Below, one piece after another: positions 21,427 to 32,348 of a DNA stretch of 64,000 bases. Under the pieces are notes generated by a model that had not been told where the DNA came from, searched no databases, and worked only from the letters and a program-made list of their open reading frames with translations. Numbering within the stretch: the stretch's first letter is position 1; every line of letters starts with the position of its first letter. Made by a program: the position numbers and the translations under genes. This DNA is from Didymella arachidicola (Eukaryota > Ascomycota > Dothideomycetes > Pleosporales > Didymellaceae): the NCBI GenBank assembly GCA_016630955.3, contig CM049987.1, positions 186,001-250,000 on the forward strand, written 5' to 3'.

Positions 21427-24400
21427 TATGACTGTGTGTGGGTGATTGAGGAGGTCTGAGTGCTGCGAATGTTTTCCATGAGCTTGCGTCGCGGGGCTAC
21501 TGCGTCGAGTGTGGGGTCCCGATGTCGGCCTCACCATCACCACCCATCAACATCCCTCCTCCTCGGGATATCCGGAAGCTAGATGTATCCTGAGGGTTAG
21601 GACACGGCAGGTATCAGTTCTGAGGATGCTGTACACGTTGATGATGATGTGGCTCTGCTAGATTTAATTTCCAGCTTTGAGACGACATTCATCTGGTGGA
21701 AACGACACAAGGTAGATCAAAAATTTCTGGTAAGTGACAAGACAAACGCCTCGATCGAGCGAAACAGCTTTTGTTCTGCTACTTCTGCATTTACTGCTCT
21801 TAAATTCAACCAAGATAACAAACCAAGTGCAGCCGTCTTGGACGCGCAATCCAGACCCGGAGCTTTCCCATCACCATGACACGCATCATCCATGACCACA
21901 CAACCCGCAGCCCGCCCATTCGCTACCCATCCACACCAACCCGCAAAAGCAACCACTTCATCTCCCTCTCCCCCTCCACATCCACACATCTCCCTTCCCA
22001 CCCGTCTTAATTTCAACACCTACCCCCATCGCCCCTCCTCACCTACTCCCCATCTCCACCGCACGATAACTTACCACACCTCACCCCAACCCTCCTGACC
22101 AAACCCTCCTGACCACGCCCTGAGCACCATAAGTTTAGCAGACCGAATCTTCGTAATACCCCACTTCACTCCACTCCACTCCAATAGCCCACTGCAACCA
22201 CCCTCTGAGATGAGAGCCGTGTGAAAGAGGTACAAGCCCCCCCCCCCCCCCCTGTCATCCATGGTTTGAAAAACCAATGGCCTGCGGATTCAGAAGTGGA
22301 CTCATAGCTAGTAACAGTCCTGAAGATGCACGAACCGATCAAGCGCTCATGCGCGTGCAGAGATGATAGGCCTTGTGGCTACAGCAACGGGCGAGATTGC
22401 TGAACGGGGAACTGCCACGGTGACGTTGAGATGGTTTGAAGATGTGAAGTGGAGCAGGGTGAAGTGGAGCAGGGTGATGTCTGTGTTGCTATCCTGAAAA
22501 AAAGGCAGTTTTGAATTCGAAAGGCGCTGCGCTGAGAGACGGGTAGAGTTGGACTGGGTGTATGGTAGGTGTTGCTTTTGTAGTGCGTGCTTAGAATGAG
22601 TGCTAATAAGGTGTTATATCCGTTTGAGGGAATAGCATTATAGCGGTGGTGGTTGCGTGCGAGGTGCAAGGCTGGGAATCATTCTGTAAGGTGGCTATGT
22701 GATGTTTATGGTAAAGCCTCTCTGCTAGACTGTTATAAAGACAGTTGTTGGAATACTTACGACTTATCACGCCACGGTGTTCTGTCTTGTGGATGCTGTG
22801 TATTTGAATAGTGCGGACTTATACTGTACCAACGGTTCTTGCGTGTATGCTGACGTGAACCAGCCACCCCCTGGAAAGGGCGATGGGTTCTCCAACTGAG
22901 GTAGATCGGTCACTACTTGCGATCTAAGGAAGAGGCCGTATGATGCTCTGCTGCTAGTACCGTACGTGAGATGGTGAAAGCTCAGGAGATCAAGTACCTG
23001 CCTGCGAAAGTGATACCGCAGCTGGCCGGTACTCAACCAGCGTGAAGTTCGCCGCCAACCCGGCCGGGTTACAGTGTCGCTGGAGACACAGTATCAAACC
23101 GGTCAAGGGCAATGCTTCGTCGTGAATGCAATGGAGTAGCTTTTTGTCGAAAAGCGAGAGCTTTGGTAAACCTGGATCCTACAGAAGCAGACCCGAAATA
23201 AACACACTTGCTCAAGTGTCTGCTGATGCTGCTGTTATTGGGCTTATTATCTGATGTCCACTTGGGTGTTGCGTAGTGATGGCTGGGATCGTAAAGTCGA
23301 ACTATGCGTTCCTGTTGCGATCGGTCCTACACCGTACACTGTTATCTCACTGCTACGTCATCGCGCTGCTCTCTCGATTCGATCTTCCTGTTGAAGATGA
23401 GGTTATCAACCTCCTATCTCCAACGTCGCGCGCCGACAAACGCCCGTCTCGCTACCGCAAGCGTTTCAAAACCATCCGCCCTATCATAGTGATCGACAGC
23501 TAGCAATCTTATTCTGTCACTCCGGAATGCTCCCCATGAAGTGCTTCCCCACAAAGTGATGTCGAGATCGTCTGGAAGTCGTGAACTATGACGTTGGCGA
23601 GCCAGGACATTACGGTCGTGCAAGCGGAAGGCAGACGACGTGATCGACGGATCTGATATCACTGGCGTGTGGCCCTGGCCAGGTTCTGCTGGGCTGTCAC
23701 CTCCAAACCACAGGTTAGCCGACCACAACGCCTAGGAGCGTGCTGCAAGCGGCCGCAATGCGTTCGACCGTTGACCGCCAGTCCGCGGAGACAATCAAGG
23801 TGGCAATTACACAAGGCGGAGAGGTCGTGTTGGTGAAGGTTGAAGCGCAGGAGAGACTGCCGCTGTCGCACGGTTCGTCAGTGCTCGCGGTGCCATTTCC
23901 GACAGCCTGTATCTGGGGCAGACGGTGCCCACTCTGGCCATTGCTTGATCCTCCTCAGATGCCGCACAGGACAGCATCGCGGTCTGATCGAGGTTCGTGT
24001 TGAAGGATCGATAGATAGCAGTGCACCTCGTTTTTCTCGATGCAATCGAGTAATATCAACGAAGATGAGGCTGTATGACGGAAGCGTTCCACGGCCTCGA
24101 CTGGACATGCCCAAAGCTGACACCGGAGTAAGCCACACCCAGCCACTTCGGGCCTGACAGCGAGGTTTTGCCGTCGGCGTGGCCAAAAAATCCAGGACGT
24201 GCGTGCACCGGCGCAAGACGCTTGAGCCTCGCCATGCGTTCACCCAGACTCTGATCCCAAAGCGCCATGCCAGACCCCGGCAGGCCAACGGCAGTAGAGT
24301 GCGGCGAGTGCGCCCCGCGCTGGTGCGGCTTCCAGCGGAGGACTGCATGGTCAGCAAATCGCGTTCGGCATTGGCATACGTGAATCAAGATGATGCTCGC

Positions 24401-25430
24401 AGCAACTGCGCCGACAAAGAATGAAAACCATTGCGCATCAGAGGGGCGATTGAGTTGGGGCTTGACGGAGGATTGCCGCTCGCAGCAGAAGCCACCGAGG
24501 AGTTGTCGATGTGAGGCAGCTTCATGTGCGTTCTGGTTGGCTGTGGACACAGAGATAAGAAAAGCACGCTAGCGCAATGCCGTTGGCCGTTGCGGAAGGA
24601 ACACCCCGAATCCTGTGGAAGGCGCAAAACAAAAGTGAGCAGGAGCGTTTGTGGAGCATCAGAAGGAGAGAGACATGCAGACTGTTACTGTACCTTTGCG
24701 CACCGTGAAACGGTCTCTGGCGGAAGTCGTTGTTGCAGCGGGGAGCAGTGCGGCTCACTGCTGACAACTAGAAATGATTCAACTTGGCCGAGTCTGTGCC
24801 GATACGAGCCAGCAGGCATCCTGGCCACCGACGGCGCGAGCGCAAGGCGGCAGGGATGTTCCCTCTTGACCCACTCCCATCGATTATGAGCAGCGGCCAC
24901 TTAATTCACTGCTGTCCCCAGAGTAGAGCCTCACCCGGCTATCGAGTCCTCTCCACAACCTCACGCGACACCCTTCCAGCCCTCTATACCTACCTTCTGC
25001 CCGTGCAACACCAGACAATGCGCCACTGAGCCAGACCGGAGAAACGAGTTCGCAGATCCGCGTCTGTTGCGTCTGCTGTACCACCATCGTCGGTCCTCTT
25101 ATCGTGAGCCCCTACGTCAGCTACCAATTGACATCCACCGTCTGCCCTCTCCGACACCAAATAAGCAGCCTTTCCCCCGGGCCCGAGGACTGACAGTCGC
25201 ACCGCGCTGCTTCTGGCAGTGATTGCTGACTTCTGGCTGCTGCCTTCTGCCGCGAACGCTCGCTTTGCACCCTCCCTCTCTGCACGCGAGCAGCCCAGGG
25301 TCCTACACCGCCAAAGTCGGCCCTTATCAGTCCCATTCCTTCGAGGGACCCTTTGAATCTTCCGGCCGCCGTATAAGCCCTCGAGCGCCTGGCAGTCGGT
25401 CATATTCGCCTCCCCATTCCATCACACACC
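21427..25430. other. Four-kilobase gene-poor interval
   Basis: No convincing gene. Composition is ordinary, not AT-rich, so it is not simply decayed repeat DNA. It holds pyrimidine-rich tracts (21930-22100), a run of 16 C at 22237-22252, a 15-bp tandem duplication at 22446-22475, and several short unrelated open frames. The largest (minus strand, 24056-24550) has no ATG before a late internal one and no domain. The right end, about 24900-25430, is a CT-rich leader of the FYVE gene. A non-coding transcript or fast-evolving gene remains possible. Confidence 0.45.
22446..22475. repeat. 15-bp tandem duplication
   Basis: GAAGTGGAGCAGGGT occurs twice in a row, without mismatch. It lies in the non-coding interval; no function is suggested. 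Confidence 0.8.
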
Positions 25431-26699
25431 ATGGCAACACAGTTCTCCACGGCGACGGCCATCCCCGCCCACCATGCGCCGTACCAGCACCACGCCTACA
25501 GAAAGTCGGCCCAGTACTCGCCCACAGGCACGCCCATGAACGTCTCGCCCACCTCGCCACGCGACACGAACAATTTGATGAAGTACCACGCGGCGGTCCG
25601 CCCGTCCAAGCAGGCCTTGGGCGTCCCTGCTGCGCTCAGACGGACAGAGCGCCCCTCCAAACAGTCTCCTCCCAAGTACGACTCGGCATGCGTTTCGCCT
25701 AACAGCGGATGGGCAGTCAACGGCGGCTTTCTGAGCGCGAACGATGGCGCGGGCACACCCGTCTCGCAGGTGAACAATGAGGACATGCACAGCATCTACA
25801 ACGAGCTGCCCATATCGCCCATTGCGGGGCCCATCACGCGCAACCACTGGCAGGTACGTTATTACTTTTTTCTTATTTGTTGCCCATGCCGGCGTTAGCC
25901 TCCGCCCTGTCGCGTGCCCGCGGCTGATGGCGTCGTCGGTTTTTACGTACAGCGCTCGGGGTGGATCCCGTTAGCGCCGGATTGGATCTGGCCAATATTC
26001 CGCTCTCTGCGCCGACCACCCGAGGGCATCGCTAGAGCTGCACCTCAACAGTATGTGGCTGAACGATGCAAGCCGCGCCTGTCGATGGTGACCCTGGCGT
26101 TGCCGGCCTGGCTGCAGAGCGGCGAATATCGTCGACACAATAATCTTTCACTGGAAGAAGAATATTTTGTTCCGGTGTTCGCTCCGTCGCCCATCTACCC
26201 CACGCTAGAGGCTGCAACCGTCGCAGGGCCTCGTTCGCCCTGCTGCAGCCCCGGCTGGTTAAAATGGAGCCCATGTCTTGCGTCAATGCTGCCGTTCGTT
26301 CCAGACCAATCGTACTGACATAACTCGCAGGCCGACAGCTCCACTCCAGCATGCTCAGCGCCATCGTGCCAAGTGCCATTTGGCCTCTTCAATCGCCGCC
26401 ATCACTGCCGAAAGTGCGGTGGCATCTTCTGCGCACAGGACTCTTCCAAGCAGGTCCGTCTCGACGAGCTCGCCCGTTTCCACCCGGAAGGTGAGTGGCA
26501 TCGCGCGTGCGATCGCTGCCACAGCTCTTTCCGTGAGTGGGAGCACCTTCGCCTGAGCCGCAGCAACAGCGAGAGCTCGAGCAACAGCGGCGCCGGTGCA
26601 CAGCCTGTCCAAGCACCCGTCGCCGCAAAGCGTCCAGAGGCCCGTGTCGGCAGTCTGGCGCAAAGCTTCCAGGGCGCGTGGAACTGGAGCACATTCTAA
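25431..26699 (+). CDS. FYVE zinc-finger protein
   Basis: Two exons, 25431-25853 and 26331-26699, 263 residues. The 477-nt intron has a strong donor (GTACGT), branch site (TACTGAC) and acceptor (CTCGCAG), and phase 0 joins NHWQ to ADSSTPACS. The FYVE domain has the core RRHHCRKCG plus upstream CSAPSC and downstream GGIFCAQDSSKQVRL and RACDRCHSSF, giving the eight zinc ligands. Such domains bind phosphatidylinositol 3-phosphate on endosomes and vacuoles. The N-terminal 140 residues are low-complexity and Pro/Ser-rich with SPTSPRD-type sites; the C-terminal tail ends GAWNWSTF. The intron is several times longer than the others here. Confidence 0.85.
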
Positions 26700-27670
26700 G
26701 CTCCCTACCGAAGCTCAGACTCAGCACACTAGATGGACGGATCTCTGTTTCCATCTCTTTCCGATTCGATGATATCCGGACGACATGTACAGTACATGAT
26801 ACACGAGTACAGGTGGTCCACCTCTTCACCTGCATAACAGCATTACATTGGCGTCCTGCATTTACCTGAATACCTCATGGTGGTCTTCTGCATTCACTGC
26901 GCTTTAGCGTTTCCTACTGAAGCTCTCCTCGGAAGGCTGTCGACGGTCGCGAGGGACCGAAAGGACAAATATTGTGGCGGGTGACTGAATGATTGCGTTT
27001 TATGATTCTGCGAGGGTGGTTGTTTCAATGAGAGCACATTCGGCTCTGGCGTTCGAGTGGTTTGGGGGTTATGGCTCCCACTGCGTATAGATGGCAACTG
27101 TCATAGTCGGTAATGGCGTAATGGTTCATGAATGGAAGAATATCGAACAGCTCTCTAGCCGTGTAAAAAGTGATGTGTGAGCACCGTGATGGTTGTGTGA
27201 CAGTGGTGGCTGATGTGATGATCGTGGTGCACCATGTTGAGGGTAGCCACCACTGAGAGGCTCTGATGCACGAGAAACCGGCCAGGACGGGTACTTGAGA
27301 GTCTAAGAGCCCCAGCACGTAATATAGCTGGGTTTGCAACAGACTATGAGTCGGTGACGAACGTTGAGACAAAGCCTTATGGTGCAACACGGAACTGTAC
27401 ACCGACGGCCTCGAGCCAATCGGAGCCCGAGCATCGCCGCAGACCTGATGTCGCGATCTCGAAAATTGTTGCGCCTTCCGCAAACCCACCGCGCTCAGCC
27501 CTACGCCATAAGCTTTCTGAACCAGGTACTCGGAAACTGGACGTTCCAAGGTTACTTTGCGCTCCGTCTGAGCACTCACCATACAATCTATACCGCCCAG
27601 AGTCTTCGGGGGCGCGCTGGCTGTAGCCCCCGCGAGAGTGCGCGCAACTATAAGACGTCTGCTTGCGACC
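26700..27670. other. Intergenic region
   Basis: About 970 bases between two plus-strand genes. A minus-strand open frame across 27025-27672 has no recognised domain and covers the Dus1 promoter, so I read it as chance. Confidence 0.45.
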
Positions 27671-29466
27671 ATGGCGACTCAGACAGCGTCGAGCGCCCCG
27701 GCGCAGATCAACGGCGCTGCAGCCGTCAAAGGGAAGACAAAGCTCCATGGAAGGGCCTTCTACGAAAGCATTGGCAGCCCAAAGCTAGTCCTTGCGCCCA
27801 TGGTCGAGCAGTCCGAGTTCGTATGTTTCGACGACTCGCTGTGTTGGCGCGGCATCACTGACAGCGCTCTTCACAGGCATGGCGACTGCTCTCCCGGTCC
27901 TTCCTCCCTGCCTCGCAGCAGACGAATCTGCTGGCTTACTCGCCCATGTTCCACTCACGAATGTTCGGCGAGAAGTCCAATTATCGTGACTCGCATTTCC
28001 AGCCCCTCAAGTCGACGTTGCCCTCGCCGCCTGACTATTACCATGTCTCGCAACTGCCGGACTCGGAAAGACATCTCGACGGCAATCCCGCGTTCGACCG
28101 ACCGCTGACGGTGCAGTTCTGCTCCAACGACCCAGACGACCTTCTCACCGCCGCGAAACATGTTGCGCCGTTCTGCGACGCCGTTGATCTGAATCTCGGA
28201 TGCCCACAAGGTATCGCAAAGAGAGGCAAATATGGGGCTTTCTTGCAAGAAGATTGGGATCTGATTGCAAGAATGATCAGGAAGTGTCACGAGGAGCTCG
28301 ATATTCCCATCACAGCCAAGATGCGCGTACTTGAGACCAAGGAGAAGACACTAGCATACGCGAAGACTCTACTAGACGCTGGTGCAAGTATCATCACTGT
28401 GCACGGCAGACGGAGAGAGCAGAAGGGACACAATACAGGCCTGGCAGACTGGACCTTCATACGGTATCTGAGAGAGAACCTGCCAAAAGAGACAGTCATC
28501 TTTGCAAACGGAAACATCTTGCAGTACGGAGATATCCAGGCATGCTTGGATGCTACAGGCGCAGACGGCGTCATGAGCGCAGAAGGCAACCTGTACGACC
28601 CTACCATCTTCGCAGAGCCACCCCCAGTTGGTGAAGAAGGCCGCGAGTACTGGCGTGGCAGAGATGGCAAGGGGGGCTACAGAATGGACGCAGTGTTTCG
28701 ACGATACATGGATATTATCCACAAGTACGCTCTTGGCCAAGAGCCTCCAGCAAGAAAGCTGCTCTGGATGCCAGGCGACCGAGAGGAGCCGCCAGCAGAA
28801 GCACAAGCAGAGGAAGAAGAGGGCCCACCAAAGAAAAAGCAAAAGCAGACGCCAAAACCAGCAGAGAAGAAAGGCACAAGGACAACCAACCCCAACTTCA
28901 CCGCCATGCAAGCACACCTCTTCCACCTTCTCCGCCCCCTCGTATCACAACACCACAACGTCCGCGACGCCCTTGCCCGCTCGAGAACCGGCGACATCGA
29001 CGCCTTCGAAAACGTCCTCACCCTTACCGAAGCCGCAGTCAAGCAAGGTATCTCCGCCTATGAAGCCGAGCAGGCCAACGGTACGTCCACCACCGACCCC
29101 ACACCGGCGCCCGAATTTCTCGAAACCCTCGACCCATACGAGTCCTCGCTCGCCACGGTCGCGCGCTGCAAGCGGCCATGGTGGGTATGTCAGCCTTATG
29201 TACGGCCGTTACCGAAAGAAGCAATTGAGAAGGGTAGCATGAGTCTGAGCAAGAAGGAGAAGAGGAGGTTGGAGATTGAGGCCGAGGAGAAGAAGCAGGC
29301 AGAAGAGACGAAGAAGGCGGGGTTGGAGCCCGAGGGGAGAGTGCAGATCGAGAGCGTAGAGAATGGGGAGGCTGAGGGTGTTGAGAGTCTGGGGGAGAAT
29401 GAGAGGAGGGGTGGGAAGAGTGAGGAGGTGGTTGAAGAGCCTAAGGAAGGTGTGGTTTGCGGCTGA
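27671..29466 (+). CDS. DUS1: tRNA-dihydrouridine synthase Dus1
   Basis: Two exons, 27671-27820 and 27877-29466, with a 56-nt intron; 579 residues. The enzyme reduces uridine in the tRNA D-loop (positions 16 and 17 for yeast Dus1) with FMN and NADPH. The joined sequence shows KLVLAPMVEQSEFAWRLL (FMN site), AYSPMFHSRMFGEK, the catalytic-cysteine motif NLGCPQGIAKRGKYGAFL, ITAKMRVLETKEKTLAYAK, SIITVHGRRREQKG, VIFANGNILQYGDI and GADGVMSAEGNLYDP. The C-terminus adds a Lys/Glu-rich coiled region (about 455-579) typical of fungal Dus1. The ATG at 27671 follows a GACC context. Codons become G-rich toward the 3' end. Confidence 0.94.
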
Positions 29467-29807
29467 GGGCGAGGGCATAGTCCAGAGCTTGAGGGCGCTG
29501 ATTCACTGCCGGAAGGATATACCCAACAGTTGATGTTGATCTTCGTGATAAGAGCTATGATAGGATCATTACCGTTTGCTGCCGTTGCTTTGGAATTGTG
29601 GTGCATTGTAAGACTTTGCGGTAAGTTGTCGGCATCGACGTATGCCTTCCTGACCTATAACATGGTCTGCTCTTGCCTACGAACACCCTCGCAGTCATAA
29701 TCACTTCCATCCCGGCTCTCGCGCTTTCACTTTCACTCCGCGCGTTGCACACTTCACCAGAAACAACCAACCCGATATGCGCATGAACACAACACCACTC
29801 CTAGACT
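29467..29807. other. Intergenic region
   Basis: 341 bases between Dus1 and the RNase H-like gene; CA/CT-rich toward the right end. No gene seen. Confidence 0.5.
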
Positions 29808-30771
29808 ATGGCAATCAACAAGAAGACGACAACGAAAACCAAAAATGGCAGCTCCAAGATTAAGAAGCTGCTAAAGGCACACGCCTTACGAGACGGCTTA
29901 CATATTCCCGCTGTGAATCCACTGCCGTCGAAAGAACAAGCAAAACGCACCAAAAGGCAAGCCAGAAAAGGCAGACGTTCAAGACTAAAGCGCATGCACG
30001 ACTCCATATTCGCTGACTCCATGTTCGGCCTAAGACCCGTCTTTCCTGGAACGATTACAATTCCTAGTGCAGAGGATGCCCGGTTGCAAGACTCGGCGCG
30101 CATACAAGATCTAGAGCCACTGCTGCACTCGGGCGCTGCGCAGGTGTACTGGGTTGATGGATCTGAGGCCAAGGGTTTTCTCGGCGCTGGCGTTGTCTGG
30201 CAAGCGGATGGCAGGTTTATCTTGGGCCGATGCCACCTTGGTCAGAATACAGGAGGCAACAATCTCGATGCTGAGCTCTATGCGTTGGGAGAGGCGCTGA
30301 GACAGGCGAAGAAGTACACGCAGCAGCAGGGTGCTCAGCTAGAGATCGTGAGGGTATTCTCGGACGCCCTCGCGGTTTTGAGAACCATTAAGCAAGGCAA
30401 TTGCCGTACTTTTGGCCCACTGCGGAGTCGCGGGACGGCGCTCGAGAATCTGTACGCTCGCGCACAGTGGGCTCAAGGAACGAAACGTAAGTATCGAACT
30501 CATCTGGGTCAAGGGGCACGCGAACAGCGAAGGCAACAGCCTGGCAGACGAAGCCGCATGTCGAGCGACAGCCGAACAAGCCTCGAATCCACCTCCACCT
30601 CCGCCCTACTTCTCGATCCACAAGACCGAGCTCAATGTCCCACAGGCGTGGAGAGACCGCGGTCAAGACTGGATCGACGAGTGGCTTTGGAGAGCCAACC
30701 GCGCTCACGTCACAGCGTCGGAGAAGCAGCTGTGGAAGCGACAAGCTAGGGAAGCACTGAAGTCCGAATAG
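29808..30771 (+). CDS. RNase H-fold protein, interrupted by a one-base frameshift
   Basis: The first frame runs from 29808 to about 30470; the end of the domain continues in another frame to the stop at 30769-30771. Basic N-terminal region (KRTKRQARKGRRSRLKRMHD), then the RNase HI fold: VYWVDGSEAKGFLGAGVVW with the first catalytic Asp, NNLDAELYALGEALR with the Glu, VRVFSDALAVLRTI with the second Asp, then in the new frame ELIWVKGHANSEGNSLADEA with the loop His and last Asp. All four acidic catalytic residues are thus encoded. Omitting one G of the GGG at 30469-30471 would join RAQW to LKERNVSI. No intron of workable size gives the needed phase. A base-call error, a real lesion or recoding are all possible. 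The fold would cleave RNA in RNA-DNA hybrids. Confidence 0.72.
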
Positions 30772-30788
30772 ACTCGCTCAAGGCGCGT

Positions 30789-31483
30789 ATGGCAGACAAG
30801 CAGGCAAATTCTCCCACCGCCCTGGGCCCTGGTCCTAACGACTACGCGGCTGTCGAACTCCACAACAGCCTCGACGCCTTGAGGCAAGACGCGGTGGAAA
30901 CATTCCACTGCACTCTATCCCAAACTACAACAGATGATCGTCTCATCAGATTATGCAACATCCGCCAAAGGCTACAAAACATGTTACCCACGGTCGCCAC
31001 GCATTTCCGGTACACTCCCCACTCCATAAATCTTTGCCTCTCCGTAGAAAGCTAACTCGTAGGTATCCCAGATACTCCGACGTATCGCACTCCGTAGGCC
31101 AAGTATTCGCCCTCGACACACAAATCCAGACCTTCCAGTCTCGAGTCGCTGACACGCAAACCCGCGAACGGAGAGAGAAAAGAGGGGATTGGGGAAAGGT
31201 TCTACGCGCGCGGAGGAGGAGGGAGGTCGACAGGCATGAGTCCGCATCCATGGATAATGATCTTGACGCGCAGGTGGAGGGTCTTGGAAGCGCGGGCGAA
31301 GATGGTGAAAGCGGGGCGAGGGATGCGCACGCTCAAGAGGAATCGGGGTTATGTGTTCGGGCAGAGGAGTGGGTGGGCGACACGCTGCTGTGCACCTTGG
31401 AAGAAAGCTGCGATCGCAGGTGTGTCTGGCGTGATCGCAGTCCGCCAGTTGACCGCCTGCTTGGAAGGGAGCTGTTCGGTTAG
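30789..31483 (+). CDS. Hypothetical protein
   Basis: Two exons proposed, 30789-31009 and 31063-31483, with a 53-nt intron (GTACAC...CTAAC...GTAG) whose phase gives THF-RYPRYSD; 213 residues. No family recognised. The N-terminal half is predicted mostly helical (HNSLDALRQDAVETFHCTL, RLIRLCNIRQRLQNML), followed by ALDTQIQTFQSRVADTQTR and an Arg/Glu-rich segment; the end is acidic and cysteine-containing. The ATG lies only 17 bases after the preceding stop, which is unusually close for separate fungal genes on the same strand, so the start or even the model may be wrong. Confidence 0.4.
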
Positions 31484-32348
31484 AAATTGGGCTAGATTGG
31501 GTGAATGCAGGCGCAGATATAAGGACGGGTTTGGATATCTCCGGTGGGGGGGAAGTGGACTGAGGGACTGAGGGACTGAAGTGTGGATTCTCCGTCGAGA
31601 TGGACTCATGTGCCCTTTTGCAAGATCGTGATTTGAGGTTGTTGTAACGATATGTAGCGCGAGTTGTGGATTAGCGCCCTCGCTGTTTGTGGGAGTATGA
31701 AGAGTCGTGGGTCTGTAGGGTGCTCAACTTGAAGATGGGGAAGGTTGAGGATGGGGAAGTGATGGGACGGCGCTATAACAGATTGTTGCCAAAATGTACT
31801 GCAGAATTGCGGCACACTGGCTTGCTTATATCGCGACACGCCCCCTAGTCTAGGCAGAGTCTCTGTAGCTAGACTGCTGCATAAGCAAGTGCTACGTAAG
31901 AGTCTTAAACTAACATCTCTCTATGTCTACTAACGTAACTAACGTCTCTCTCTCTATGTAGACACGTAGTAGCTGTTAAATTCTAGTTACTGCGTAGGCA
32001 GGTAGGCAACAAGGTAGTGCAATTGCAGCGCAGAGCAACTTTTTCTGCTAAGGTATAGGGAACACCAGACTTATCACGGTCGCAAGAATGCGGCACTGCA
32101 AAATTGCAGCATACTGGCTTGCTATTGCTAACCTCGGGACACATATGAGAAGGGTTTCAATATGTGGTTCTGTTACTTGTTGAGTAGGTCTTTTAAGGGT
32201 CAAGATAGTCATGCGGAAAATACGAAGAGGCCTCGGCTTTCACTTCACTGTTGCGTTTACGCACTCAGTCTGCTCTGCATATCACCTGAGCCTCGCGAGC
32301 CTGTGCGACTCTGACCTTGACATTCACCACCCCGCAGCTCCCTCCACC
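31484..32348. other. Intergenic region with degenerate repeat DNA
   Basis: About 865 bases. The central part (31798-32124) looks like a decayed repeat (separate entry). The last part is the leader of the secreted-protein gene. No coding signal. Confidence 0.5.
31798..32124. repeat. Degenerate repeat bounded by a diverged direct repeat
   Basis: About 28 bases at 31798-31825 recur at 32095-32122 with three differences, all transitions (G to A, G to A, C to T in the second copy). Both contain ACTGGCTTGCT. The 270 bases between are rich in CTA/TAG and CTCT words and share TTCTAGTTACTGC with the AT-rich island near 52384. This could be a short LTR-type or MITE remnant altered by RIP-like mutation; its identity is not established. 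Confidence 0.5.

Noticed and set aside
24056..24550. Minus-strand open frame of about 164 codons
   Set aside because: Begins with GTG, has its first ATG late, shows no domain, and the neighbouring frames give no sensible splice extension.
30405..30513. Intron as an explanation for the frame change in the RNase H-like gene
   Set aside because: All GT...AG pairs tried that keep the conserved motifs either give the wrong phase or are too short (16 nt), so a single-base shift is the simpler reading.
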